In this document: positions 8,993 through 19,405 of the stretch, in pieces
How positions within the stretch are numbered: the stretch's first letter is position 1
Layout: each line of letters begins with the position of its first letter
The notes under the pieces: generated by a model
What the model saw: the letters and a program-made list of their open reading frames with translations, nothing else
What the model was told of the DNA's origin: nothing
The model's database searches: none
Program-made: the position numbers and the translations under genes
Assembly: GCA_963770035.1 (NCBI GenBank)
Contig: CAVYON010000034.1
Location: forward strand, 62,001 to 126,000
From: Roseiarcus sp963770035
Lineage (GTDB): Bacteria; Pseudomonadota; Alphaproteobacteria; Rhizobiales; Beijerinckiaceae
Direction of reading: 5' to 3'
Length of the DNA: 64,000 nucleotides

Positions 8993-9047
8993 GTCACCAA
9001 GCATCACGAAGGCTGCGTGTTCCTTGGTGGCCTTCGTGGTGGAATCT
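8993..9047 (-). repeat. CACCACGAAGG-type dispersed repeat, copy 1
   Basis: On the minus strand it begins TTCCACCACGAAGGCCACCA, the widespread intergenic repeat whose translation reads FHHEGHxG. The 3' end of the neighbouring SnoaL-like gene runs into it and takes its last codons and stop from the repeat. A second copy is at 41141-41235. Confidence 0.75.
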
Positions 9048-9426
9048 GAGCCTCGATCGCGGCCTTGTCGATGACGGACCAGACCTGCGCGATCCGCCGC
9101 TCGCGAAATTCGTAAATGACGTTCTCCGAGAAGGATATGCGCTTCCCGTTGACGGGGAGCCCGAAAAGCATGGCCTTTGGCGTGCAGTCGAAACGCAGTC
9201 GGGCCGCCACGTGGGGCGCTTCGACGACGAGGCGTTCGATCTGGAAATGAAGATCGGGAATCGCAGCAAAGTCTCGTTCGAGCATCGCGCGATAGCCAGC
9301 CAGCCCGAACGGACGATCGTTGTGGCGCACATCGTCGCGAACGAATTGATGAAGTTGCGCCCAATCCTGCCGGTTCAGGCAGGCGATGTACTCCCGGTAC
9401 AGACCTGCGAGATTTGGCTCCGTCAT
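9004..9426 (-). CDS. SnoaL-like / NTF2-fold ester cyclase family protein
   Basis: About 140 residues from ATG 9426 (MTEPNLAGLYREYIACLNRQ); an in-frame ATG seven codons upstream is possible. The NTF2-like cone fold is suggested by YREYIACLNRQDWAQLHQFV, then DDVRHNDRPFGLAGYRAML, and IPDLHFQIERLV, typical of SnoaL-like polyketide cyclase/ester cyclase proteins. The reaction is unknown. The C-terminus (IPPRRPPRNTQPS) is encoded by a dispersed repeat, so the original end was probably replaced. Confidence 0.75.
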   Translation of the reverse strand: MTEPNLAGLYREYIACLNRQDWAQLHQFVRDDVRHNDRPFGLAGYRAMLERDFAAIPDLHFQIERLVVEAPHVAARLRFDCTPKAMLFGLPVNGKRISFSENVIYEFRERRIAQVWSVIDKAAIEAQIPPRRPPRNTQPS

Positions 9427-9483
9427 CGAACGCCGTTCCTCGCGCAACCGGTCGGAGAGCCGAAGCGAATCCGGCTGCGCACC

Positions 9484-10611
<1,128 letters not shown>

Positions 10612-10740
10612 CGGCTTCATGCTCCCCTGTGGGTCAGGGATCATTAAAGCGGAGACCCGTGGTTTCGCCTAGAGGCCCGGGTGAGAGCCCTGCCGCGCGG
10701 ACGGCCGCGTCGGACGCGCCTTTTGCCGGGTGTCGCGGCC

Positions 10741-11275
10741 CTACTGCCTGAGGACGAGGATCCCGTCCCGCTGCTCGACGCTGACGAGCCGCTTGAGAAA
10801 ACTCGCGCCGAGCAGATTCACGTCGCCCGCCTCGGGGGCCAGGATAAGCGCCTGGACGTCGCGCAGGTAGAGGCCGCCGAAGCTCACCGAGTTCGAGCGT
10901 GGCGGGCGAAGCGAGCGATTCGCCGTTGGCTGTCCGGAGCCTCCATTTCGGCCCCGGCGACGGCGTGAGCCCGATGCGCGCGGCGGTCGCGGCGGAGATC
11001 GTGACGACGCTCGCCCCGGTGTCGACCAGCATGCGGACCGGAACGCCGTCGACGAGCGCGTCCGCGGCATACTGGCCGCGGGCGTCGGCGGCGAGCGACG
11101 CCTCTCGGTAGCCGGTCGCCTCCCGGTCGGCGGCACGTTCCGGAACCGGCGCCTCGGCGAGCGCCGCGACATGCGCCGGCTGATCCGGCGACGTTGTCAG
11201 GCCGGAAACCAGCGCCTGCGCCAACAGCGCGAGCGCCAGAATCGCAATCGACACCGTCAGAGCGCCCTTGAGCAT
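10741..11275 (-). CDS. Retropepsin-like aspartic protease, membrane-anchored (frame broken near 10890)
   Basis: From ATG 11275 there is a signal anchor (LTVSIAILALALLAQALVSG). A single-domain aspartic protease fold follows, with the active-site loop MLVDTGASVVTIS and TANGESLASPATLELG. Near 10890 the conserved frame jumps by one base and continues SFGGLYLRDVQALILAPEAG, then LLGASFLKRLVSVEQRDGIL to the stop at 10741. This is the TIGR02281-like clan AA family. One missing base restores the whole protein (about 178 residues), so sequencing error is as likely as mutation. Confidence 0.8.
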
Positions 11276-11653
11276 GCCGGCTCCGCGATCGCGCCGCGCG
11301 GGCGCCCTCCCCCGCATCTTCAGGCCCGAAGGCGCAAGAAAGCGTAAAGCCGGCCACTCAAATGCCGCCGGAACCACTTCTGACGCCTGGCGCAGCGGCT
11401 CGCCGGATTTTGACGGACCCTCGGCTTTCCCAAGAAAGCCTGTAAGAACCGCAAAGGCTCAAGGCGACGAGCGCTTCAACCTGAATTGAAATTGACAACC
11501 ACAGGGTACCGCAAGGTTTCCGGAGATCCTAGCACCGGAATAAACAAGACCTATCAGAGAAATGCGAGATTCTATTTGACTATGACATTATTCGTGTCAA
11601 GCTTAACGCGCAGGCGCAAAATTTCTCTTCGCCTGAACAGGGGAGACTGCCGC
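11276..11653. other. Intergenic region upstream of the first PEP-CTERM gene
   Basis: 378 bases, clearly AT-richer towards the PEP-CTERM gene. At 11564-11585 it carries a block (GCGAGATTCTATTTGACTAT plus GA) that recurs almost unchanged at 13623-13644 in front of the third PEP-CTERM gene. The TTGACT inside could be a -35 element. No gene is supported. Confidence 0.45.
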
Positions 11654-12262
11654 ATGAGAGTTTCGATGCTGCTTTTTACTTTAGCCGCCGCTGGATTTGC
11701 CGGGGCTCCGGCCAAGGCGACATCATTGACAATCGATTTCCCCACCGCCGGAGATCCGTGGGCCGATATCGCTAGCGGAACTTCTGGAACCTTGACTAGC
11801 GGGGGTTTGACCGGGCAACTCAAAAGCCAGTATTCCTACATCACCAGCTCCGGCAACGCCTATCCCTCGCTGAATAATTTTGTCGCGACCGCGTTTTCGG
11901 CCACGTATAATATCTATAACACTCAATACGACACGATCAACTATAGTATTGGCGGATCCACCGTTGATATTCCTCTGTTCGATTGCTGCGGAGGCGAATT
12001 GTACTCCACTGGCACGTGGTCGATTTCGCCGGTCCTGCTGTCCTCGACAAGTCCGATCACGTTTACCCTCGACGACGACGTCCCGCAAACGAACCCCGAC
12101 GCCGGCAACTGGATCCAGTTTGGCGAGGGGACGGTGACCCTCACCGGTTATTACGCCACGCCAGAGCCTTCGACATGGGTGATGCTGCTGCTGGGCTTTG
12201 GCGGACTAAGCCTCGCCGGGCGCCGGGCGGCGAGACACGCCCAGAAGGTCGCGTCCGTCTGA
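11654..12262 (+). CDS. PEPxxWA-CTERM sorted surface protein, paralogue 1
   Basis: 202 residues from ATG 11654 with AGGGGAG 8 nt upstream. The signal peptide (MRVSMLLFTLAAAGFAGA) is followed by a beta-rich, Ser/Thr/Asn-rich body beginning SLTIDFPTAGDPWADIASG, and a C-terminal sorting signal TPEPSTWVMLLLGFGGLSLA followed by basic residues. Such tails are recognised by an exosortase and removed at the membrane. It shares body motifs (DFPTAGD, LNNFVAT, NPDAGNWIQFG) with the two following genes, so this is a tandem family. The exosortase is not in this window. Confidence 0.88.
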   Translation: MRVSMLLFTLAAAGFAGAPAKATSLTIDFPTAGDPWADIASGTSGTLTSGGLTGQLKSQYSYITSSGNAYPSLNNFVATAFSATYNIYNTQYDTINYSIGGSTVDIPLFDCCGGELYSTGTWSISPVLLSSTSPITFTLDDDVPQTNPDAGNWIQFGEGTVTLTGYYATPEPSTWVMLLLGFGGLSLAGRRAARHAQKVASV

Positions 12263-12467
12263 CGGCGGCTCGACAAAGGGGTCGCTTCCGGCGACCCCCG
12301 AAAACCGGCGAATGCGGCCCGCGGAAACGATGAACTCGGATCAAATCGCGCCGAACACCCTCGTTCGACCGCTGACGTGGACACCTCGGGTCTATGAAGT
12401 TTCCTCCCGCAGTCCTTCGTGGAGACGACGCGACTCTAGCCACTTCCAGCCCCAATGGAGATCATTT

Positions 12468-13123
12468 TATGAGAACTCTCGGCTCTTCTTTTTACCGTTG
12501 CTGCCGTCGCCATGAGTGGAGCCACGGCCAAGTCGGCGTCCGTTACCGTGGATTTTCCGACTGCCGGCGACGGATGGTGCGACGTCGCGAGCCAAACGTG
12601 CGGCACATTGAGCAGCGGCGGTCTTACGGGAGAACTTAAGACCAAGTATTCCTTTATTACAAGCAAAAGTAATTACCCTGTTCTGAATAATTTTGTTGCG
12701 ACAGGAATTTCCGTCAATATGAATTACTACAACACTGGATATGCGGTTATCGACTACTACGTCGCCGGCAACGAGTTTCAATACGTAACCGTCTGTTGCG
12801 GGACTAACTCAATCAACATTCCGACGGTTGCGTTCGCAACTCCAACCCTGCTGTCCCCGACAAGCTCCTTCAGCTACGTCCTGGACAGCGACATCTACCA
12901 GACGAACCCGACCGCCGGTAACTGGATCCAGTTTGGTGCGGGTACCATCACCCTCACCGGATTCTACGCCACCCCTGAGCCTTCGACATGGGCCATGCTG
13001 CTCATCGGGTTCGGGGGGCTAAGCTTTGCGGGTTATCGGACCGCGCGACGCGGCGAGAAGATGCGTCCACCTGACGGCAGCTCGAATGCGACGGCCGGCG
13101 CGGCTCTAGGGCGGGGTCCATAG
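12468..13123 (+). CDS. PEPxxWA-CTERM sorted surface protein, paralogue 2 (signal peptide frame-broken)
   Basis: The body from 12512 reads SASVTVDFPTAGDGWCDVAS ... NPTAGNWIQFGAGTITLTGF ... TPEPSTWAMLLIGFGGLSFA. A start at 12512 would lack both a signal peptide and a ribosome binding site. ATG 12468 has GGAGA 8 nt upstream. Removing one G near 12481 gives MRTLALLFTVAAVAMSGATA, a perfect signal peptide joined to the body. I therefore place the start at 12468 with a one-base insertion. The 3' flank is shared with paralogue 3. Confidence 0.8.
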
Positions 13124-13166
13124 GGGCGTCCGTCAGGGGGGACGCCCGTCTCGCGACGGGCTATGG
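13118..13166. repeat. Cruciform palindromic repeat, copy 1
   Basis: An outer stem CCATAG/CTATGG encloses two inner hairpins (GGCGTCC/GGACGCC-like and CCCGTC/GACGGG). The same architecture is at 47287-47328. Compared with the duplicated flank at about 14345, this block looks like an extra insertion. The sizes of both copies fit a REP/MITE-like element. Confidence 0.7.
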
Positions 13167-13189
13167 ACCGCGCCCGACGCCCTCAGCCT

Positions 13190-13315
13190 GTACCGGTTCA
13201 CCACGTTCTCGAACAACTTCTGCCGGCCGGAGCGCGGCTTGGGGTCGATCGTCTCGTCGGCGACGCGCTTGGCGATGGCGTCGAGGCTCGCGCCTTCTCC
13301 AGCCGGCGCCACGCT
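13190..13315 (-). pseudogene. Stray copy of the xylA 3' end
   Basis: The minus strand encodes ASLDAIAKRVADETIDPKPR and then SGRQKLFENVVNRY, nearly the same as the last ~40 residues of the xylose isomerase at 14390. It has no start and no other part of the enzyme. It lies downstream of PEP-CTERM paralogue 2 exactly as the real xylA end lies downstream of paralogue 3, so it is the footprint of a segmental duplication. Confidence 0.85.
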
Positions 13316-13712
13316 CCGGGCGCGCCGCGTCGACGTCCGAAAGGCCGCCTTGCCTGCCTGACTCCCTTCGACGGACGCAGGCTTGCCGAACCCTTCGGAA
13401 TGGCGGACGGCGCGCGGCCGTCGCCTGCCGAACAAATTATCGTGACCTGCGCGGTGGGGGAGCGCCGATGCGGGCCAGCCGAGCCACCGAAGATAGTCAG
13501 AAGGCCGCGGCGCTACAGAAAGCTAGAATAACATTGATAATAAGTTACAATCTGTCGGTTGATAAAGAGACTATCCCTAAGTTTTTATACCGACTTTGAG
13601 AGTCGTTTTTTCTTATGCGTGAGCAAGATTTTATTTGACTCTGAAGTTTTTCCTGGCACTCTCAAGGAGATGGCGCGATCTTTGCCCGGATTTTGTCTAA
13701 GAGGAGTGTCGA
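13316..13712. other. Intergenic region before the third PEP-CTERM gene
   Basis: The first ~190 bases are GC-rich and without a gene. After about 13520 the DNA becomes strongly AT-rich and contains the block at 13623-13644 (GCAAGATTTTATTTGACTCT plus GA) also present upstream of the first paralogue, a likely promoter region. AGAGGAG before 13713 is the ribosome binding site of the next gene. Confidence 0.45.
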
Positions 13713-14327
13713 ATGCAACTCTCAGTGCTTCTCGTTACAATTGCGGCGGCGACGGCTGCTGCTTCGGCGGCCAAGGCGGCGTCGGTAACGGTCAATTTTC
13801 CCGCCGCGGGCGATGGCTGGTGCGGCACCTTCGGCGGCGTCGGGACGTGCGGCACACTGAGCGGCTACAGCGGGAACATGCAGGCCGAGAATGATTTCGT
13901 AACCAGCTCCGCCAGCAACGCTGCCGCATACCCCATCCCGGCGCATTTTGTGGCCACCGGGTTTTCGGGCACGTTGAACATAAGCAGCACCAGTGCATAT
14001 ACCGTAATTGATTTCTTTTACCCGGGCAGCCCGTATCAACTCACCTTAGCCAATGACGTTGGAGCGTACCCGTTTCCCTTTTCCTTTACTTTCTCGACTC
14101 CGACGCCCATTTATCCCGATAGCCCGTTTACCGTCCTACTCGGCAACAATATCCCGCAAACGAACCCGACGAGCGGCAACTGGATCCAAATCGGGACAGG
14201 TTCGCTCACCTTTGCCGGAAGTGTTCCCGAACCCCCGACCTGGGCCATGATGCTCGCGGGTTTCGCGGGCCTCGGCTTCGCAGGCTATCGGACGGCACCA
14301 CGCGCCCAGAAGTCCGCGTCGGCCTGA
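13713..14327 (+). CDS. PEPxxWA-CTERM sorted surface protein, paralogue 3
   Basis: 204 residues from ATG 13713, with AGAGGAG upstream and a clear signal peptide (MQLSVLLVTIAAATAAASAA). The body shares ASVTVNFPAAGDGWCGTFGG, the HFVATGFSG segment and NPTSGNWIQIGTG with paralogues 1 and 2. The sorting signal is VPEPPTWAMMLAGFAGLGFA followed by GYRTAPRAQK. Its 3' flank and the adjoining xylA end are duplicated behind paralogue 2. Function unknown; exported and presumably exosortase-processed. Confidence 0.88.
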   Translation: MQLSVLLVTIAAATAAASAAKAASVTVNFPAAGDGWCGTFGGVGTCGTLSGYSGNMQAENDFVTSSASNAAAYPIPAHFVATGFSGTLNISSTSAYTVIDFFYPGSPYQLTLANDVGAYPFPFSFTFSTPTPIYPDSPFTVLLGNNIPQTNPTSGNWIQIGTGSLTFAGSVPEPPTWAMMLAGFAGLGFAGYRTAPRAQKSASA

Positions 14328-14389
14328 CGGCTCGGATGCGACGGCCGGCGCGGCTGTAGGGCACCGGCTGCGGACCGCGCCTGGCAGCC

Positions 14390-15700
14390 TCAAGTGTACC
14401 GGTTCACCACGTTCTCGAAAAACTCCTGTCGGCCGGAGCGCGGCTTCGGATCGATTGTCTCGTCGACGACGCGCTTAGCGATCGCCTCGAGGCTGGCGCC
14501 GGGCTTCAGCATCGCCTGGGCGGCGGGCGCGTTCCAGCCGGCGTAGCGCTCCTCGCGCATGGCGTCGAACTTGCCGTCCTCGATCATCGCCGCCGCGGAG
14601 ACGAGCGCCTCGGCGCAAGCATCTATGCCGCCGATGTGGCCGATGATCAGGTCGGCCGGATCGATCGACTGACGGCGAACCTTTGAATCGAAGTTGAAGC
14701 CGCCGGGCGCGATGCCGCCCTTCTTGAGGATAAAATACAGCGCCGGGACCAGTTCCGCCGCATTGTTGGGGAACTGGTCGGTGTCCCAGCCCGACTGGTA
14801 GTCGTTGCGGTTGGCGTCGACCGACCCGAGCAGGCCGAGCGCCGCGGCAAGTCCGACCTCGTGCTCGAAGGAATGGTGCGCCAGCACCGCGTGGCCGACC
14901 TCGATGTTGAGTTTGACCTCGTTCTCAAGGCCGAACTTGCGCAAGAACCCAGCCACGGTCGCGACGTCGAAGTCGTACTGGTGCTTGGTCGGCTCCTGGG
15001 GCTTCGGCTCGACCAGCAGCGCCCCCTTGAATCCAATCTTGTGCTTGTAGTCGACAACCATCGACAGGAACCGGCCGAGCTGCTCCAACTCACGCTTCAG
15101 GTCCGTGTTGAGCAGCGTCTCGTAACCCTCCCGGCCGCCCCATAAAACATAATTGGCGCCGTGCAGCTTGTGGGTCGCGTCGAGGACGTTCTTCACCTGT
15201 GCGGCGGCGTAGGCGAAGACGTCCGGATCGGGATTGGTCGCCGCGCCCGCCATGTAGCGCGGGTGGCTGAACAGATTCGCCGTCCCCCACAGGAGCTTGA
15301 CGCCGGTCGCCAGCATCTTCTCCCCGAACCGGTCGGTCATCTCGGCGAGATTGCGGCCGAACTCGGCCAGATTCGCCCCCTCGGGGACGACGTCCTTGTC
15401 GTGGAAGGCGAAGAACGGAAAACCGAGGATGGAGAACATGTCGAAGGCGGCGTCTGCCTTGATCCGCGCGCCCTCCATGTCTTCGTTGTTCCACGGCCGG
15501 TCGAAGGTCGACGCGCCAAACATGTCTGACCCGAGCCAACCGAAATTGTGCCAGTAGCAGACCGATGGGCGAAGTTGCTCGGCCATCGTCTTGCCGAGGA
15601 CCACCCGGTCAGGGTCGTAATGCCGGAAAGCCAGGGGATTTCCGCTCTTCGGCCCTTCATAGGCTATCGGTCCGATGTCGCCGAAAAACCGCTTGCTCAT
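14390..15700 (-). CDS. xylA: Xylose isomerase
   Basis: 436 residues from ATG 15700, preceded by GGGAGA. It converts D-xylose to D-xylulose. TIM-barrel class II features include CYWHNFGWLGSDMFG with the catalytic His region, FHDKDVVPEGANLAEF, LLVEPKPQEPTKHQYDFDVA (metal-binding Glu), NIEVGHAVLAHHSFEHEV (Glu/His), and GSVDANRNDYQSGWDTDQFP with the metal Asp residues. It stands alone: no xylulokinase gene is next to it. The last ~120 bp are duplicated at 13190. Confidence 0.96.
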   Translation of the reverse strand: MSKRFFGDIGPIAYEGPKSGNPLAFRHYDPDRVVLGKTMAEQLRPSVCYWHNFGWLGSDMFGASTFDRPWNNEDMEGARIKADAAFDMFSILGFPFFAFHDKDVVPEGANLAEFGRNLAEMTDRFGEKMLATGVKLLWGTANLFSHPRYMAGAATNPDPDVFAYAAAQVKNVLDATHKLHGANYVLWGGREGYETLLNTDLKRELEQLGRFLSMVVDYKHKIGFKGALLVEPKPQEPTKHQYDFDVATVAGFLRKFGLENEVKLNIEVGHAVLAHHSFEHEVGLAAALGLLGSVDANRNDYQSGWDTDQFPNNAAELVPALYFILKKGGIAPGGFNFDSKVRRQSIDPADLIIGHIGGIDACAEALVSAAAMIEDGKFDAMREERYAGWNAPAAQAMLKPGASLEAIAKRVVDETIDPKPRSGRQEFFENVVNRYT

Positions 15701-15997
15701 TCTTGCTTCTCCCTCGTGCGCCAGGGGCGCTGTCGCTGTGTCGCATTTTCGCGCGAAACGACGCCCGGCGGCAAGCGCTAACATGCCACTGCCCCGTTTG
15801 CGACCGTCATTCCCATGCGGCGGTTGTCGGCTCCAATTCTGACCCTCGGCGCCGATCCACCCGACCATGATATCGCCGCCTGTCGCCGCGTCGCACAACA
15901 CGAGAGCGGGCGGCGAGATTGCGCCGGCAAATGGCAGCCATTTGAACGGAATGCGCTGGGCCGGGAGAGGAGTATCTCGATCAAGCGCCGCAGTTGT

Positions 15998-17603
15998 TCA
16001 GCGGGGAATGACGCCCGGGAAGACGTATTGCTGCAGGGCGACCAGCACCCCGAGCACAAGCGTCAGGATCACGCTGTGCCAGAACGTCCGCGCAAAGACG
16101 ACCCCTTCCTGACCTCTCAGATTTGTCACGGCGACGCCCGTCGCAATGTTCTGTGGCGAGATCATCTTTCCCATGACGCCGCCCGACGAGTTGGTCGCGG
16201 CGAAGAGGACCGGGTCGAGGCCAAGCTGCTTTGCGGCGACCACTTGCAGGTTGCCGAATAGAGCGTTGCCCGAAGTGTCGCTGCCTGACAGGAACACGGC
16301 GAGCCAGCCGAGGAACGGCGAGATCAGGACGAAAGCGTGCCCCATGGAGGACGCGCCGAGGCCGAGCGTATAGGCCATGCCGGAATAATTCATGAGATAA
16401 GCGAGGCCGACGATGAGGCAGACCGTGATCACCGCGAGCCACGCCTGCCGGACCGTGTGGCCGACGCAGGCGACGAAGCCCGAGGGGCTCATCCGCACCG
16501 CGACCGCCGTGATGATCGCGGCGAGGAGAATGGCTGTTCCGGTCGCTAAAGGCTGGAACGCCCAGACGGCTGCATAGGGTTTGTCGTTGTAGAGCGTGAT
16601 CGAGATCGCCTTGTTGAGACCCGGCCACGGGATCGACTGCTGGCCGATCGCGGCGATGTTGAAGGTCGTCCAGAGGATGACGACCACCGTCACGATGAGC
16701 CACGGCAACCATCCCTGCCAAGCCCCGACTTCGGAACTTGCAGCGCCGTCTGCGCGGGCGACATTGACGGCAAACTCAGGGTCCGGCGCCGGTTTCCAGG
16801 CCTGGAGGAACAGGAGGGTCACGATCAGGGAGCCGAGCGACGCCAGAACGTCAGTCAGGGCGTAGTTGATGTAGTTCGAAGAAATGAACTGGAGGATCGC
16901 GAACGAGCCTCCCGCCACGAGCAGGGCTGGCCAGATGGCGCGGACGGAACGCATGCCGCCATAGATGGTCATGACATAGAATGGCAGGATGAGCGCGATG
17001 ATCGGCAGTTGGCGTCCGATCATCGCGCCGAGCACCGGGGAGGGCAAGCCGGTCACCGCGCCGAGCACCGTCACCGGAACGCCGAGGGCGCCGAAAGCAA
17101 CCGGCGCCGTATTGAAGATCAAAACGAAGACCAGCGCCTCCAGCGTCGGAAATCCGACCATGATCAGGAGGGACGAGGTGATCGCCACGGGAGTTCCAAA
17201 TCCGGCAATGCCTTCGAGCAGGGCGCCGAAACAGAACCCGATCACAACGAGGACGATGCGCCGGTCGTTCGGCAGATGATTGAGGACCCAGGCGCGGAAG
17301 GCGTCAAACCGCTTCGAACTCGACGGCGACATTGTAGAGCAGGAGCGCATTGACGACGATCCACATCACCGGCCACAGCGCGAACACGACACCGTTCAGA
17401 ATCGAGTTCGCGGCGAGGTTGACCGGCAGATCCCAGATCCCGATTGCGGTGAGCAAACCGACGAAGAGGCCCGCGAGCGAAGCTTGCCACGCCGGTCGCC
17501 GCAGGATGCCGAGGAGAACGAGAACGACGAGAACGGGCAAAGCCGCCATAATGAACGATAGCGGGAGGCTCCCTCCGACCGGCATCAGCAATTGACGAAA
17601 CAT
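15998..17603 (-). CDS. lldP: L-lactate permease family transporter (frame broken near 17318)
   Basis: The N-terminal part (17603-17304, MFRQLLMPVGGSLPLSFIMA...) ends ALLLYNVAVEFEAV. The overlapping second frame continues RFDAFRAWVLNHLPNDRR, GALLEGIAGFGTPVAITSSL and FNTAPVAFGALGVPVTVLGA, all LldP/LctP signatures, and ends at 15998. Removing one T near 17318 joins both halves into about 535 residues with 12-14 membrane segments. The family imports lactate or glycolate with protons. It lies downstream of a cytochrome c and a PQQ-type dehydrogenase on the same strand. Confidence 0.85.
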
Positions 17604-17674
17604 GCGCCCTCCCAGAGACTCCGCATCAGGCTCTTCCGCGGCTGCCCCAAACCCGTGGGGTTCGCGAAGGCGAA

Positions 17675-18088
17675 TTACTGGCCCGGAATTTTCCCGACGG
17701 TAATTTGTATCGCGGCATAATAGGCGGCGAGATCCTCGATATCGGCCTGCGAGAGGTCCTTGATCACAATCGACATCATTTCATTCTGCCGGACGCCGGC
17801 CTGAAAGTTGCCCAGTTGCTCAATGAGGTAGCGCTCGTTCTGGCCGGCAAGATTCGGCGCCTCGACCACCTTCGACAGCCCATCGACGCCATGGCAGACG
17901 GCGCACCGCGCCTCCGCCTTTTGCCGGCCTGCGCTCATATCGCCCTGCCCCAGCGCCGTGTCTGAAACGGACGCAATCACGAGCGCTGCGGAGAGCCCAG
18001 TCAACCAGGCGCGAGAGCGGCCGGCGTACGCCCGGCTCTCCAGGGGAGAGAGCCGGACTTCGGTTTCAACAGACGAATTACTTTCCAT
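17675..18088 (-). CDS. Monoheme c-type cytochrome
   Basis: About 137 residues. The start at 18088 (ATGGAAAGTAA) overlaps the stop of the upstream dehydrogenase by 11 nt, which suggests coupled translation. After an N-terminal hydrophobic segment (AWLTGLSAALVIASVSDTAL) comes a class I cytochrome c fold with heme site CAVCH, APNLAGQNERYLIEQLGNFQ, and a likely axial Met in QNEMMSIVIKDL. It is the probable periplasmic electron acceptor of the dehydrogenase encoded immediately upstream. Confidence 0.88.
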   Translation of the reverse strand: MESNSSVETEVRLSPLESRAYAGRSRAWLTGLSAALVIASVSDTALGQGDMSAGRQKAEARCAVCHGVDGLSKVVEAPNLAGQNERYLIEQLGNFQAGVRQNEMMSIVIKDLSQADIEDLAAYYAAIQITVGKIPGQ

Positions 18089-19343
18089 CGTACCAGATGC
18101 GATAGATGGCGCCGACAAGGTCGTCGGATACGAGCAGGGAACCGTCCCAGTACTGCTGAACGTCGACAGGGCGGCCGAGATAGTGGCCGTTGTCGTTCCA
18201 GCCTTCCGCGAAGGGGATCGACGGGCCGGCGACGTGACCGTCGTCCTTGAGGAAGGTGACCATCACGCGCGCGCCGACCGGCACGGTGCGGTTCCATGAG
18301 CCGTGCTGGGTCGAGAAGATCGCCCCCTTGTACTTCGCCGGGAACATGTCGCCTGTGTAGAAGGAGAGACCGAGATCGGCCGCGTGGGCGACCTGCTCGA
18401 CTTCAGGGAAAATCACATCGGCCGGCGGCGTCTCGGTCTTGTATTCATTGGTGCGGGTGTGCCCGCCGCCGTACCATGGGAAACCGAATTCCTCGCCGAT
18501 CTTGTCAACGCGGTTCATCTCGCCCGGCGGGATGTCGTCGCCCATGCCGTCGACCTGGTTGTCGTTACTCCAGATCGTCTTGTCTTTCGGATTGAAGTCG
18601 AAGCCGACCGGATTGCGCATGCCCGTCGCGTAGACCTCGCGGTTCTTGCCGTCCTGGTCCATGCGGATGATGCCGCCCATTCCGACCTTCTTATAGAGCG
18701 CGAGCTTATCCTTGGCCGGTACGTTATAGGGTTGGCCGAGCTGGATATAGAGCTTCCCATCTGGCCCGACCCGGCATTCGCGCGCAGTGTGATTGAAACT
18801 CTCCTCCGCCTTCGGAATGAGTTCCCCCTCCGGCACGACCTCGCTGACCGCGACATCCGGGCCCTCATAAAAAAATTCCGCCGCAGGATATTGGAGGACC
18901 CGGTTCTGCTCGACCACATACAGGAACCCGTCCTTGGAGAAGCATGGGCCATTGGGCAGTTTCTTCGGCAAAGTCGGCGCGAATTCCTTGACCTCGATTC
19001 CGCCCTCGGCCCCGGTGCGGGAGCGGTCGGTCACCGCCCAGATCTTGGTCTTGCGCGTGCCAACGAAGGTCACGACTCCCTGCGGTCCGACCGCCATATG
19101 GCGAGCGTCGGGAACAAGCGCGTAAAGGTCGATATGGAACCCCGGCGGCAACTTGATCTTGTCTCTCAGAATTTGCCTGATGGCGTCCGCTTTCGGGCCG
19201 GTCTGCGGAACGGTCGGCCAATCGACCGGGGCCGTCATATGAAAGCCCTCCAGCGTCTTGAGGTTGTCATCATCCGCCCGGGCAGCGGCGGTTCCAATCA
19301 AGAGCGCGCCGAGCGCGATGGCCGAAACGTAACGTAAGTTCAT
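18078..19343 (-). CDS. PQQ-type L-sorbosone/glucose dehydrogenase-like protein
   Basis: 421 residues from ATG 19343 with GGGAGAGA upstream and a cleavable signal peptide ending AAARADD. It is a six-bladed propeller of the sorbosone dehydrogenase type: LPPGFHIDLYALVPDARHM, YNVPAKDKLALYKKVGMGGI, ATGMRNPVGFDFNPKD, and FSTQHGSWNRTVPVGARVMV with His/Arg residues of the cofactor site. It oxidises a sugar or aldehyde in the periplasm and passes electrons to cytochrome c, encoded by the overlapping next gene. The actual substrate is not evident. Confidence 0.85.
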   Translation of the reverse strand: MNLRYVSAIALGALLIGTAAARADDDNLKTLEGFHMTAPVDWPTVPQTGPKADAIRQILRDKIKLPPGFHIDLYALVPDARHMAVGPQGVVTFVGTRKTKIWAVTDRSRTGAEGGIEVKEFAPTLPKKLPNGPCFSKDGFLYVVEQNRVLQYPAAEFFYEGPDVAVSEVVPEGELIPKAEESFNHTARECRVGPDGKLYIQLGQPYNVPAKDKLALYKKVGMGGIIRMDQDGKNREVYATGMRNPVGFDFNPKDKTIWSNDNQVDGMGDDIPPGEMNRVDKIGEEFGFPWYGGGHTRTNEYKTETPPADVIFPEVEQVAHAADLGLSFYTGDMFPAKYKGAIFSTQHGSWNRTVPVGARVMVTFLKDDGHVAGPSIPFAEGWNDNGHYLGRPVDVQQYWDGSLLVSDDLVGAIYRIWYDGK

Positions 19344-19405
19344 GTCTCTCTCCCTGGTTTCCTGGTGCAAGTTTCTGCTTATTGAAACCGCGAACACAAA
19401 CAACC

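Noticed and set aside
13133..13435. Complete small gene on the minus strand behind PEP-CTERM paralogue 2
   Set aside because: Only the xylA-like tail is protein-like; the rest is unrelated and without a start signal.
17304..17603. Separate small membrane protein upstream of the permease
   Set aside because: It is the N-terminal part of the lactate permease, joined to the rest by a single-base correction.
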